Shown one piece after another: positions 23,842-32,569 of a stretch of 64,000 nucleotides of DNA. Origin of the DNA: Gaetbulibacter_A aestuarii. GTDB taxonomy: Bacteria > Bacteroidota > Bacteroidia > Flavobacteriales > Flavobacteriaceae. Position 1 is the stretch's first letter. The number at the start of each line of letters is the position of its first letter. Made by a program: the position numbers and the translations under genes. The notes below the pieces were generated by a model. It made no database searches, was not told the DNA's origin, and saw only the letters and a program-made list of their open reading frames with translations. The stretch is taken from assembly GCF_039537665.1 (NCBI RefSeq), contig NZ_BAABAY010000002.1, forward strand, positions 248,001-312,000, given 5' to 3'.

Positions 23842-25752
23842 TTACTTGATCATCTCGTAGCTACGCTTCACAAAATTGGTAAGTTCTTCACCTTTCAATA
23901 AGCCTTGTGATAGGCGAGCCAGATCTAAGCTTTGATTAATTAAGCGTTCTTGTTTTTTTCTGGTCTTTGTGTTTAAAATCTGAGAAACTAACTCATGATT
24001 TGTATTTACAACCAGATTGTACATTTCAGGCATATTGCCCATGCCAAACATACCGCCACCGCCGGTTTGTTGCATCTCTTTCATCCGACGCATAAACTCA
24101 GGTTGCGTGATAATGAAAGGCGCAGCATTACTATCCATAGCTTCTAACTGAACGGTAAATTTCTCTGCAGGGATAACTTCATTAAGCAATTCGTTGAGCG
24201 ATTTTTTCTGATCGTCATCTAATTTAGAAATGGTATTGTCATCTTTCTTGATTAGATTATCAACATGATCACTGTCAACACGCACAAAAGAAACATTCTC
24301 CTTGGATGATTCCAGTTTCTGAATCAGGTGCGATACAATAGGTGAATCAAGTAGCAATACTTCGTAATTTTTAGCCTTGGCAGCTTCAATATAACTGTGT
24401 TGTGCTTGTGTATCAGAAGCATAAAGGATAATAAGTTTATCATCTTTATCCGTTTGATTGGCTTTAATTTTATTGTAAAGCTCATCATAGGTAAAATATT
24501 TTTTATCTACCGTTGGGTACAAAAAGAAAGCATCTGACTTTTCAAAGAATTTATCTTCAGTAAGCATACCATATTCTATAACGATCTTGATATCGTTCCA
24601 TTTCTTCTCAAAATCCTCACGGTTATCCTTGAATAATGATTTTAGTTTATCGGCTACTTTTCTGGTAATATAAGATGAGATCTTTTTAACGGCACCATCA
24701 GCCTGTAAATACGAACGGGATACGTTCAACGGAATGTCCGGCGAATCAATAACACCACGCAACATGGTTAAGAATTCCGGAACAATACCTTCAACATTAT
24801 CTGTAATGAAAACCTGATTTTGATACAGTTGAATTTTATCTTTTTGGATCTGCATATCATTAGTTAACCTTGGGAAATATAAAATTCCGGTAAGGTTGAA
24901 CGGGTAATCTACATTCAGGTGAATGTGGAAAAGTGGTTCTTCGAATTGCATCGGATAAAGCTCACGATAGAAATTATTGTAATCTTCATCCTTAAGATCC
25001 GTTGGTTGCTTCGTCCAGGCAGGATTAGGATTGTTAATGATATTATCAACGGTTATTTTTCTGTGAGGTTCCTTGGTTTCTTTACCATCTTTATCCTTAA
25101 TGGTCTGAGGCTCGTGGTCAGGATCGTTTATTTCCTTTGTTCCGAATTTGATCGGAATAGGCATGAATTTATTGTATTTCAACAATAGTTCACGAATGCG
25201 TGATTCTTCCAGAAATTCTGTAGAATCTTTATCAATGTGAAGTATAACTTCAGTTCCGCGCTCTTTTTTGTCAGCTTCTTCCAAAGAAAACTCTGGCGAA
25301 CCATCACAAGTCCAGTGTGCAGCAGGTTCATCTTTGAAGGATTTTGTAATGATCTCTACTTTTTCTGCTACCATAAAAGAGGAGTAAAATCCTAGTCCAA
25401 AGTGCCCAATAATTCCAGAGTCTTTTGCAGCATCCTTGTATTTGTCTAAGAATTCTTCAGCACCGGAAAAAGCGACTTCATTGATGTATTTTTCAACTTC
25501 TTCAGCAGTCATACCAATACCCTGATCAATAATATGAAGCTTTTTGCCTTTTTTGTCAATTTTAACTTCAATTTTCGGATTACCATATTCTACTTTGGCT
25601 TCACCCACATTTGTAAGATGTTTTAATTTGAGTGTTGCATCTGTGGCATTACTGATAAGTTCACGTAAAAATATTTCGTGATCACTGTATAAGAATTTTT
25701 TAATGAGCGGAAAGATGTTTTCCACCGATACATTAATGGTTCCTTTTGTCAT
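23842..25752 (-). CDS. htpG: Molecular chaperone HtpG (bacterial Hsp90)
   Basis: ATP-dependent homodimeric chaperone of 636 residues. The N-terminal GHKL ATPase domain shows ELISNATDA (about residues 30-38), DQGIGM, and the ATP-lid GHFGLGFYSSFMVA; a middle domain with the NVSRSYLQ segment and a C-terminal dimerisation domain follow, but no eukaryotic MEEVD tail. There is a Gly-rich, Met-rich stretch (GGGGMFGMGNMPEM) near residue 570. A sigma-54-like site lies 43-58 bp before the start codon; a sigma-70-type TAnnTTTG box is not evident. Confidence 0.97.
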   Translation of the reverse strand: MTKGTINVSVENIFPLIKKFLYSDHEIFLRELISNATDATLKLKHLTNVGEAKVEYGNPKIEVKIDKKGKKLHIIDQGIGMTAEEVEKYINEVAFSGAEEFLDKYKDAAKDSGIIGHFGLGFYSSFMVAEKVEIITKSFKDEPAAHWTCDGSPEFSLEEADKKERGTEVILHIDKDSTEFLEESRIRELLLKYNKFMPIPIKFGTKEINDPDHEPQTIKDKDGKETKEPHRKITVDNIINNPNPAWTKQPTDLKDEDYNNFYRELYPMQFEEPLFHIHLNVDYPFNLTGILYFPRLTNDMQIQKDKIQLYQNQVFITDNVEGIVPEFLTMLRGVIDSPDIPLNVSRSYLQADGAVKKISSYITRKVADKLKSLFKDNREDFEKKWNDIKIVIEYGMLTEDKFFEKSDAFFLYPTVDKKYFTYDELYNKIKANQTDKDDKLIILYASDTQAQHSYIEAAKAKNYEVLLLDSPIVSHLIQKLESSKENVSFVRVDSDHVDNLIKKDDNTISKLDDDQKKSLNELLNEVIPAEKFTVQLEAMDSNAAPFIITQPEFMRRMKEMQQTGGGGMFGMGNMPEMYNLVVNTNHELVSQILNTKTRKKQERLINQSLDLARLSQGLLKGEELTNFVKRSYEMIK

Positions 25753-25794
25753 GATGTATGTCGTTTTATAATTTTAATATTCTGCTAATTCCAA

Positions 25795-25810
25795 GGCAAC
25801 AAAAATGCCA
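25795..25810 (-). promoter_or_regulatory. Possible sigma-54 promoter of htpG
   Basis: The minus strand reads TTGGCAT, then TTTTG, then TTGCC, with the GG (25808-25809) and GC (25796-25797) dinucleotides 12 bp apart as the sigma-54 consensus requires. The predicted start near 25784 leaves a 31-nt leader before the htpG ATG. The -24 half is TGGCAT instead of TGGCAC, so the match is weaker than at 19837. Confidence 0.45.
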
Positions 25811-25941
25811 AGGCGAAAGATGTGACAAACTGACACAAATTTTATTGCTCCCTTTTTTTATTGTTTAAATATGAAGCATTGGGCTGTCAAACGATATTTT
25901 CGTATTTTGTTCTGCTAAAAAAGAACTAAAAGACAATAACT

Positions 25942-26943
25942 ATGTATAATTCCAAAATAATAGGTTTAGGCAAATATCTTCCCGATAATGTGGTTACCAA
26001 TGATGATTTGGCAAAAATAATGGATACTAATGATGAATGGATCCAGGAGCGTACCGGGATAAAAGAACGCCGTTGGATTGAAGAAGGCAGTGATGATACC
26101 TCGGCTGTTATGGGTGCCAAAGCAGCTAAAATTGCTATTGAAAGAGCCGGTTTAACCAAGGATGATATCGATTTTATTGTATTCGCCACACTTAGTCCGG
26201 ATTATTATTTTCCAGGTTGCGGTGTACAAATTCAGGATTTGTTGGATATGCCAACAATAGGAGCGCTGGATGTTCGTAACCAATGCTCCGGTTTTGTTTA
26301 TGCTATTTCCGTAGCTGATCAGTTTATTAAAACCGGGATGTATAAAAATGTACTGGTTATTGGTGCGGAATATCACAGTAATGGTTTGGACAAAACTACG
26401 CGAGGCCGTGGGGTAACGGTTATTTTTGGTGATGGAGCCGGGGCCTGTGTACTCACAAGAACCGAAGATAATTCTAAAGGTGTTTTATCGACGCATTTAC
26501 ATAGTGAAGGAAAATATGCTGACAAACTTATTGTAGAGTCACCGAGTATTGCCCATTGGGTTCCCGAAATTTTGGCTAATAAGGACGATATATCTTATTT
26601 TCCATATATGGACGGGCAGTTCGTTTTTAAAAATGCTGTAGTCCGTTTTAGCGAAGTTATTATGGAAGGTCTTCAGAAGAATAAATTACAGAAAGAGGAT
26701 ATCGATATGTTGATTCCGCATCAAGCCAACCTGAGGATTGCACAATTTATTCAGAAAAAATTCGGATTGTCAGACGATAAGGTCTATAATAACATTATGC
26801 GCTATGGTAATACCACTGCGGCTTCGGTAATTATTGCATTAACGGAAGCCTGGGAAGAAGGAAAAATAGAATCAGACGATATTGTGGTTCTTGCGGCTTT
26901 TGGTAGTGGTTTCACCTGGGCCAGCGCCATAATTCGATGGTAA
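25942..26943 (+). CDS. 3-oxoacyl-ACP synthase III family protein (FabH-like)
   Basis: Condensing enzyme of 333 residues with the complete KAS III triad: C115 in NQCSGFVYA, H260 in PHQANLRI and N290 in GNTTAAS. It resembles FabH, which starts fatty acid synthesis from acetyl-CoA and malonyl-ACP, but it stands alone here, not beside plsX or rpmF, so it may be a second KAS III with a different acyl preference. It is divergent from htpG and followed by a terminator, so it is a single-gene unit. Confidence 0.92.
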   Translation: MYNSKIIGLGKYLPDNVVTNDDLAKIMDTNDEWIQERTGIKERRWIEEGSDDTSAVMGAKAAKIAIERAGLTKDDIDFIVFATLSPDYYFPGCGVQIQDLLDMPTIGALDVRNQCSGFVYAISVADQFIKTGMYKNVLVIGAEYHSNGLDKTTRGRGVTVIFGDGAGACVLTRTEDNSKGVLSTHLHSEGKYADKLIVESPSIAHWVPEILANKDDISYFPYMDGQFVFKNAVVRFSEVIMEGLQKNKLQKEDIDMLIPHQANLRIAQFIQKKFGLSDDKVYNNIMRYGNTTAASVIIALTEAWEEGKIESDDIVVLAAFGSGFTWASAIIRW

Positions 26944-26961
26944 AAAACGTTTAGCTACAAT

Positions 26962-26996
26962 AGAAAAAACCCGAGTCCAAACGGATCGGGTTTTTC
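26962..26996 (+). terminator. Terminator of the KAS III gene
   Basis: Imperfect hairpin with AAAAACCCGA on the left and TCGGGTTTTT on the right, extended by TCC/GGA across a bulge, ending in a T run, 19 bp after the stop codon. Confidence 0.75.
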
Positions 26997-27121
26997 CAGC
27001 TATTAATCAACTTCAACTAACACTTTATTGATGTGAAGAATCTATATCATTAGACGTAATAAATGTCTTTTTATTGCATTGATATTCAATATTTAACGAA
27101 CTTTAACACTTGTGTAAGAAA

Positions 27122-27148
27122 AAAACTCGAAACAGAATTTCGAGTTTT
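27122..27148. terminator. Unassigned hairpin, terminator-like
   Basis: Perfect 11-bp stem AAAACTCGAAA/TTTCGAGTTTT with a 5-nt loop, flanked by A and T runs so it could act in both directions. No adjacent gene end explains it. Confidence 0.6.
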
Positions 27149-27297
27149 AAGAAAGTAACAATCGTATTTACGAATTTTTTGAAGACGACTAACTCTTTAA
27201 AAATAACTATTTCGTGTTTGGTTAGATTGAACTTTAAATATAATAACGTAGTTTGTTAAACTTTATTGTGTGCATTCCATTTTATTAAAATAAAATC

Positions 27298-27331
27298 AAA
27301 AGCCCAAAGGCGACAACTTTGGGCTTTTTTT
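27298..27331. terminator. Bidirectional terminator after the receptor gene
   Basis: Perfect 12-bp stem AAAAGCCCAAAG/CTTTGGGCTTTT with a 7-nt loop and T tails in both directions, 67 bp after the stop codon of the minus-strand outer-membrane protein gene. Confidence 0.85.
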
Positions 27332-27397
27332 ATTTAATAACCTAGCATAGCACTAACCATCAACTCATATGTTTCGGTTATCAAATATTAAATGCTA

Positions 27398-29884
27398 TTA
27401 TAATCCTCCCTGGGCATCTTTGATGAAATCGTCACGTTGTTTTCTTGATTTTGCACGATATTTTCCATCTCCAAAGCGATATGAAAGGGTACCTGAAACC
27501 GTGGTAAATTCAGGGTAGAAATTTGCGGTTTGTAAAAATGGTCGCTCACTTTCTATAGATATTTTTTGTGTATTAAGTACGTTATTGAAATTTAAACTGA
27601 ATGTTGCTTTGTTGTTCTCAAGGAATGAATAACGTGCTCCAAGATTTACAAAATACATAGGATCCATAGTAAAATTAAGTCCGGTATCTTTACCGCGATA
27701 CATAGCGAAAGCAGTAAAGGTTAATTTCTGACTCGCATTGAAATTGTTGAATACTCTAAAATTCCAGATTAAATTATCAATGGAAACTGTTTCCAGTTGA
27801 ATATCAGCTTCCGTTGGGTTTTGAATATTTGGATCTAATCGCTCTGCAATTCCCTTTTGGATTCTGGAGTACATATCAAAGCTAGCATTTAAACTCCACC
27901 ACTTTGTGGGGCGGTAATTACTTGATAATTCAAAGCCGTAGGCCGTGGTATTACCAAAGTTCTCGTGGGTCAAAATAATTCTGTTAGAGTTTAAATCTGC
28001 GCGATCCACAAGTACAGCTCGGTTAATTTCATCAGAGATAAGTCGGTAAAACACACCGCCCGTAATAGTGCCTTTTTCCAGATTCCGGGTATAATTTACT
28101 TCGATTGAATTTGTAAATTGTGGTTGCAGGTTCTGGTTTCCTACATCTGAAATTAATGGGGTATTCCACTGTGGAATGGGGTTTACCTGCCAGATACCAG
28201 GACGGTCTACACGACGGCTGTAACTTAATTGATAACTGTTTTTATCGGACGGACTGTAAGTTAAGAACACCGATGGGTACAATTGAAAATAATTATTCTC
28301 AAAAGGAATCACCAGGTTATCGTTTGATGAAAGGTCTTCCTGATTGGCCAATGCGTCTACATTAACATTTTCGGCGCGCAAGCCTAACTGATAAGTCCAT
28401 TTTTCAAATTTTTTCGAAAAGTTTACATAAGCCGAATAAATGTCTCTTGTGTAGTCAAAATCCGTATGCGTCGGAATATAATCACCATTTTGGTTTCTCA
28501 CTCGGGCATCAGAATCATAGCCATTCTTATTTTCAAATAATCGGGCTTGAAGGCCTAGTTCTAATTTAGAATTTTCAGAAAGTGGATTTACGTAATCCAG
28601 ATTGATCGTAGTCCGATTTCTGTTGGTATTGTTTATTTCAAAATAATCTGGTCGGGTAGTGCCACTAAGATCGTTATAAGTATCTCTTGATTCATCAAAA
28701 TTATTATAATCTACTTCTAGTTCAATATTATGGCCCTCTTTATCAAAATTTAATTTATAGTCAAAATTATATTGTCTGGAATTGTTGTCTATATCAATGT
28801 CATTGGTTTGATATTGATTTAAACTCATGTTATTGCGAAAAATGTAATCTGAATTAATAAAACTACCACCGTTATACCTATTATAATTTGTAAAAACGGA
28901 TATGGTATTCTTGTCGTTTATATAGTAATCTACGCCAAATTTATAAACGTATGATTTATTATTGTCCAACATACTCAGACTCTGAAAGGAGTTTTGCTCA
29001 ATTTGAGCAATGTTTCCGTAATTTCTGTTTTTTGAAATACTGTTGCTGTAATTACCATACACGTTGATTTTTCCGTTTCGGTAATTGGTATTAATAGAAC
29101 TATTAAATTTAGGTTCTCGCATATAACTTAAACCAACTTGAGTGCTTCCATTAAAACCAATTTGAGTGTTTTTGTGTAACACGATATTGATGATACCACT
29201 CATGCCCTCAGGGTTATATTTTGCAGAAGGATTGGTGATAAGTTCGATAGACTTAATAGCTGTAGAAGGGATCTGTTTTAGCAATTGCGCGGTTGGAATA
29301 TTGGTAAACTTACCATCTACCATAACTCTTACATTCTGGTTACCACGCAGGGTAATATCACCGGTTTGTGCATCAACGGAAACAGAGGGTACTGCTGTCA
29401 TAAGATCGGATGCAGTGCCAAGAGCCGCGAGATCTTTACCGACATTAATAACCTTTCTATCCACTTTTTGTTGAATGGTTGATACCTCGGCAATAACGGT
29501 TACCTCATTTAAGCTCTCTAAATTTTCTTCCAGAAAGATTTGTCCAAGGTCAACCTTGTTGTTCTTTCTATCGAGCTCCATAGTTTTTGAATAGGTTTTG
29601 TATCCGATATATTGAATACTAACTTGAACAGTTCCAAGTTCAATTTTTTCTATTTCGAAAAATCCATCGTCCTGGGTAATACCTCCGGTGATAATTTCAC
29701 CTTCACTATTTTTAATAATCACGTTAACATAAGGTAAGGGTTCACGCAATTTAGCGTCTAAAACCCTACCTGAAATAATACCTGATTTTACGGGGTTTGG
29801 ATCGGGGTCGGGGATGGAATCGTTGGTTAGTGCTTGGGTTGAAATAGATACAAGAATAAAGCACAAAAAGATAAGTCTTTTCAT
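27398..29884 (-). CDS. Outer-membrane beta-barrel family protein, TonB-receptor-like
   Basis: Large outer-membrane protein of 828 residues. After a signal peptide (cut near residue 19) comes a carboxypeptidase-D-like beta-sandwich at about 37-115 (GIISGRVLDAKLREPLPYVN), then a TonB plug domain at about 125-240 (GDITLRGNQNVRVMVDGK, MSGIINIVL), and a C-terminal barrel rich in alternating Tyr/Asn strands. No SusD-like partner is adjacent, so it is not a classical polysaccharide-utilisation SusC; the ligand cannot be told. A DPDPNP stretch follows the signal peptide. It is a single minus-strand gene, divergent from the CoA-binding protein. Confidence 0.9.
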   Translation of the reverse strand: MKRLIFLCFILVSISTQALTNDSIPDPDPNPVKSGIISGRVLDAKLREPLPYVNVIIKNSEGEIITGGITQDDGFFEIEKIELGTVQVSIQYIGYKTYSKTMELDRKNNKVDLGQIFLEENLESLNEVTVIAEVSTIQQKVDRKVINVGKDLAALGTASDLMTAVPSVSVDAQTGDITLRGNQNVRVMVDGKFTNIPTAQLLKQIPSTAIKSIELITNPSAKYNPEGMSGIINIVLHKNTQIGFNGSTQVGLSYMREPKFNSSINTNYRNGKINVYGNYSNSISKNRNYGNIAQIEQNSFQSLSMLDNNKSYVYKFGVDYYINDKNTISVFTNYNRYNGGSFINSDYIFRNNMSLNQYQTNDIDIDNNSRQYNFDYKLNFDKEGHNIELEVDYNNFDESRDTYNDLSGTTRPDYFEINNTNRNRTTINLDYVNPLSENSKLELGLQARLFENKNGYDSDARVRNQNGDYIPTHTDFDYTRDIYSAYVNFSKKFEKWTYQLGLRAENVNVDALANQEDLSSNDNLVIPFENNYFQLYPSVFLTYSPSDKNSYQLSYSRRVDRPGIWQVNPIPQWNTPLISDVGNQNLQPQFTNSIEVNYTRNLEKGTITGGVFYRLISDEINRAVLVDRADLNSNRIILTHENFGNTTAYGFELSSNYRPTKWWSLNASFDMYSRIQKGIAERLDPNIQNPTEADIQLETVSIDNLIWNFRVFNNFNASQKLTFTAFAMYRGKDTGLNFTMDPMYFVNLGARYSFLENNKATFSLNFNNVLNTQKISIESERPFLQTANFYPEFTTVSGTLSYRFGDGKYRAKSRKQRDDFIKDAQGGL

Positions 29885-29982
29885 TTGATTTGTTTTTTGA
29901 TTGATTGAATGAATAATGTATCTTAAAGACGCCTAAGTATCAATTTCGTTACTCAATAATTTAATATTAACGTTTTGTTAAC

Positions 29983-30348
29983 ATGATGAAAAAGAAAACG
30001 CTGGTTATGGGAGCCTCAGTAAAATCGGGGCGTTACTCGAATTTTGCGATTCGGAAACTGATAGAAAAAAATATTGAAACGGTTGCGTTTGGATTACAGG
30101 AAGGTTTTGTTGACGGTGTAAAAATTGAGACTACTTTAAAACCTTTTACAGATATTCACACGGTTACACTCTATTTAAATCCAAAAAATCAAAAGCAGTT
30201 TTATAATGCCATTATTCAGTTAAAACCAAAACGCGTTATTTTTAATCCCGGAACCGAGAATCCTGAATTTTATAGCCTACTTGATAAGGCCGGTATTACG
30301 TATGAAATAGCTTGTTCTCTGGTGTTACTTTCTACGAATCAATATTAA
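29983..30348 (+). CDS. CoA-binding domain protein (YccU-like)
   Basis: Small Rossmann-fold protein of 121 residues related to the CoA-binding domain of succinyl-CoA synthetase, with TLVMGASVKSGRYSNFAI at the N-terminus (the dinucleotide/CoA loop) and RVIFNPGTENPEF near the end. Function unknown in this family. ATG codons at 29983 and 29986 are both possible starts. Its 3' end overlaps the 3' end of the convergent symporter gene by 24 bp, which is unusual and leaves no room for a separate terminator. Confidence 0.85.
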   Translation: MMKKKTLVMGASVKSGRYSNFAIRKLIEKNIETVAFGLQEGFVDGVKIETTLKPFTDIHTVTLYLNPKNQKQFYNAIIQLKPKRVIFNPGTENPEFYSLLDKAGITYEIACSLVLLSTNQY

Positions 30349-31779
30349 ACCTACAAAAGTGATCAAGCCATTTAAAGGTAGTATTTCCCATTGAAATTGA
30401 TAAGCTCCAATAACACTGGTTGGCAAAATGGTAATTAAATAGGTAATTACAATGGAGATTAGTCCAACCAGCCAAGTATATTTATCTTTGATCTGATATT
30501 TGGTAAGAATCCCAAAGGAAAACAATCCTAACAAAGGACCATAAGTGAAGGTTGCAAATTTAAATAGATTGCTTACTACATTCCCTTCCAAATTATTAAA
30601 TACAATAACCACGATTATCAATAATAATGAAACTCCAATATGTACTTTTTTACGCAGGGCTTTCCGTTCGTTTTCAGGGCGTTTTTCAATGTTTAAAAAA
30701 TCTACTGAAAAGGAGGTTGTAAGGGAGGTTAAGGCACTATCTGCACTGGAATATGCCGCTGCAATCAATCCTATAATAAAAGTTATGGCGAGGCCTGTTC
30801 CTAAACCTTGATTCATTGCAATCTCCGGAAAAAGTAAATCAGTTCTGGTAATCCCATCAACTACTGGAATTTTTAACCCTGTTTTTTCCGCATATATAAA
30901 GAGCAAAGTACCTAACGACAAAAAGAAAAAGTTTACCACAACCAAAAGAGTGGCCATGGTTAACATGTTTTTTTTAGCTTCTCCAGGGGTTTTACAAGTG
31001 AGGTTCTTCTGCATCATGTCCTGATCTAACCCGGTCATAGCAATGGCAATAAAAATACCGCCAATAAAATATTTCCAGAAATAGGTCGCGGAATTCGGAT
31101 CGTCAAAATAGAAAATTTTACTTTTTGAACTAAACTCAACAGATTTCAAAAATGTTGAAAAATCCCAACCCAGGCGATCATTTATCAAATAAATAGCTAC
31201 TCCAACAGCAGTAAGCATGGCTAGGGTTTGTAAAGTGTCTGTCCAAATGATGGTTTTTATACCACCCCGATTAGTGTAAAGCCAAATGAGTAAAATAGAA
31301 ATTACCACTGTTGCCCAGAAGGGTATGCCGATGTTTTCAAAGACAATATATTGCATAGCCAAAGCCACTAAAAACAACCGGAACGATGCACCTGTAACGC
31401 GCGAAAGTAAAAAGAAAAAGGCGCCGGTTTTGTAACTCGTCGTTCCGAAACGTTGTTCCAAATATTGATAAATTGAAGTAACATTAAGCCTGTAATACAA
31501 TGGTAGCAAAATGGTAAGGATAAAAAGGTAACCAACAAAAAAACCAAAAACACCTTGCATATAAGCAAATTGCTGACCCCCGATCATACCCGGGACCGAA
31601 ATAAAAGTAACCCCGGAAAGCGAAGCGCCTATCATCCCAAATGCCACTAAATACCAGGGAGCCGATCGGTTAGCTTTGAAAAAAGCTTCATTTGAATCTT
31701 CTTTTCCGGTAAAGTAAGAGATAATGATTAGTACAACGAAATAAGCAGCGATTAGTAATAAAATCTGAGATGAGGTCAT
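30325..31779 (-). CDS. Sodium:solute symporter family protein
   Basis: Inner-membrane transporter of 484 residues and about 13 helices in the SSS family. The N-terminal helix is followed by the family signature GASLSGVTFISVPGMIGG, and the sodium-site segment AAAYSSADSALTSLTTSFSVD lies at about residues 340-358. Substrate cannot be assigned from sequence; relatives in Bacteroidota carry sugars, sialic acid or other organic solutes. No catabolic gene is next to it that would indicate one. Confidence 0.9.
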   Translation of the reverse strand: MTSSQILLLIAAYFVVLIIISYFTGKEDSNEAFFKANRSAPWYLVAFGMIGASLSGVTFISVPGMIGGQQFAYMQGVFGFFVGYLFILTILLPLYYRLNVTSIYQYLEQRFGTTSYKTGAFFFLLSRVTGASFRLFLVALAMQYIVFENIGIPFWATVVISILLIWLYTNRGGIKTIIWTDTLQTLAMLTAVGVAIYLINDRLGWDFSTFLKSVEFSSKSKIFYFDDPNSATYFWKYFIGGIFIAIAMTGLDQDMMQKNLTCKTPGEAKKNMLTMATLLVVVNFFFLSLGTLLFIYAEKTGLKIPVVDGITRTDLLFPEIAMNQGLGTGLAITFIIGLIAAAYSSADSALTSLTTSFSVDFLNIEKRPENERKALRKKVHIGVSLLLIIVVIVFNNLEGNVVSNLFKFATFTYGPLLGLFSFGILTKYQIKDKYTWLVGLISIVITYLITILPTSVIGAYQFQWEILPLNGLITFVGLILIRRK

Positions 31780-31899
31780 GAGTTTTAAGCCATTTTTGCT
31801 GAAACAATATTAAGTAAATTTGTCGACATGAGGTCACTTTTCTTTTGAGGAAAATCGCAGTATTTGAATTTTAATAAAGTGCTATTAGGTAATAAATTG

Positions 31900-31907
31900 T
31901 AGATTTG
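31900..31907 (+). promoter_or_regulatory. -7 box of recR, probably leaderless
   Basis: TAGATTTG matches TAnnTTTG and ends 5 bp before the recR ATG at 31913, so the transcript should begin at or within a few bases of the start codon. An in-frame GTG at 31907 lies inside the box and is therefore an unlikely start. Confidence 0.5.
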
Positions 31908-31912
31908 TGAAC

Positions 31913-32530
31913 ATGGAATTTTCATCAAAAATATTAGAAAAAGCGGTAGAGGAAATGTCTCAATTACCGGGTATTGGAAAACGCACGGCTTTGCGATTGG
32001 TTCTGCATTTGATGCGTCAGCCAAAAGCTCAAACACAAAACTTGTCTGAGGCCTTGATGCAAATGCGAAATGATGTAAAATTTTGCAAGTCATGTAATAA
32101 TTTGAGCGATTCGGAGTTTTGTAATATATGTTCTAGTCCGAAGCGCGATACAAAGACCATTTGTGTTGTTGAAGATGTTAGAGATGTTATGGCCATAGAA
32201 AATACAAGTTCATATCAGGGGTTATACCATGTTTTAGGTGGCAAAATTTCGCCTATGGACGGTATTGGTCCACATGATCTTAGTATAGAACCTTTAGTGA
32301 ATAAGGTAAAGCGAGGTGAGGTTAATGAACTTATTTTTGCTTTGAGCTCTACCATGGAAGGAGACACCACAAATTTTTATATATTTAAACAAATTCAGGA
32401 GTATAACATCAAAACCTCTACAATTGCCCGAGGGATCTCAGTGGGCGATGAGTTGGAATATGCTGATGAGATTACCCTGGGAAGAAGTATTGTAAATCGC
32501 ATACCATTTGAAAACTCTTTAAAATTATAA
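31913..32530 (+). CDS. recR: Recombination protein RecR
   Basis: DNA-clamp protein that works with RecF and RecO to load RecA at gaps. The 205-residue protein has the helix-hairpin-helix LPGIGKRTALRL, the four-cysteine zinc finger C58, C61, C70 and C73 (CKSCNNLSDSEFCNIC), and a Toprim domain beginning ICVVEDVRDV. The ATG at 31913 is chosen over the GTG at 31907. The glycosyltransferase gene follows after 39 bp in the same direction. Confidence 0.96.
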   Translation: MEFSSKILEKAVEEMSQLPGIGKRTALRLVLHLMRQPKAQTQNLSEALMQMRNDVKFCKSCNNLSDSEFCNICSSPKRDTKTICVVEDVRDVMAIENTSSYQGLYHVLGGKISPMDGIGPHDLSIEPLVNKVKRGEVNELIFALSSTMEGDTTNFYIFKQIQEYNIKTSTIARGISVGDELEYADEITLGRSIVNRIPFENSLKL

Positions 32531-32569
32531 CCATACCAACCAATTAACTAAATACCCTCTCAAACTCCA

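Larger units (their letters stand above)
26997..27397. other. Gene-free stretch with two hairpins
   Basis: No reading frame, tRNA or repeat unit is evident in this AT-rich interval. It holds two strong stem-loops listed separately (27122-27148 and 27298-27331). The second serves the minus-strand receptor gene. What the first one terminates is not clear, since the KAS III gene already has its own terminator; a short transcript in either direction is possible but no convincing promoter box was found. Confidence 0.5.
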
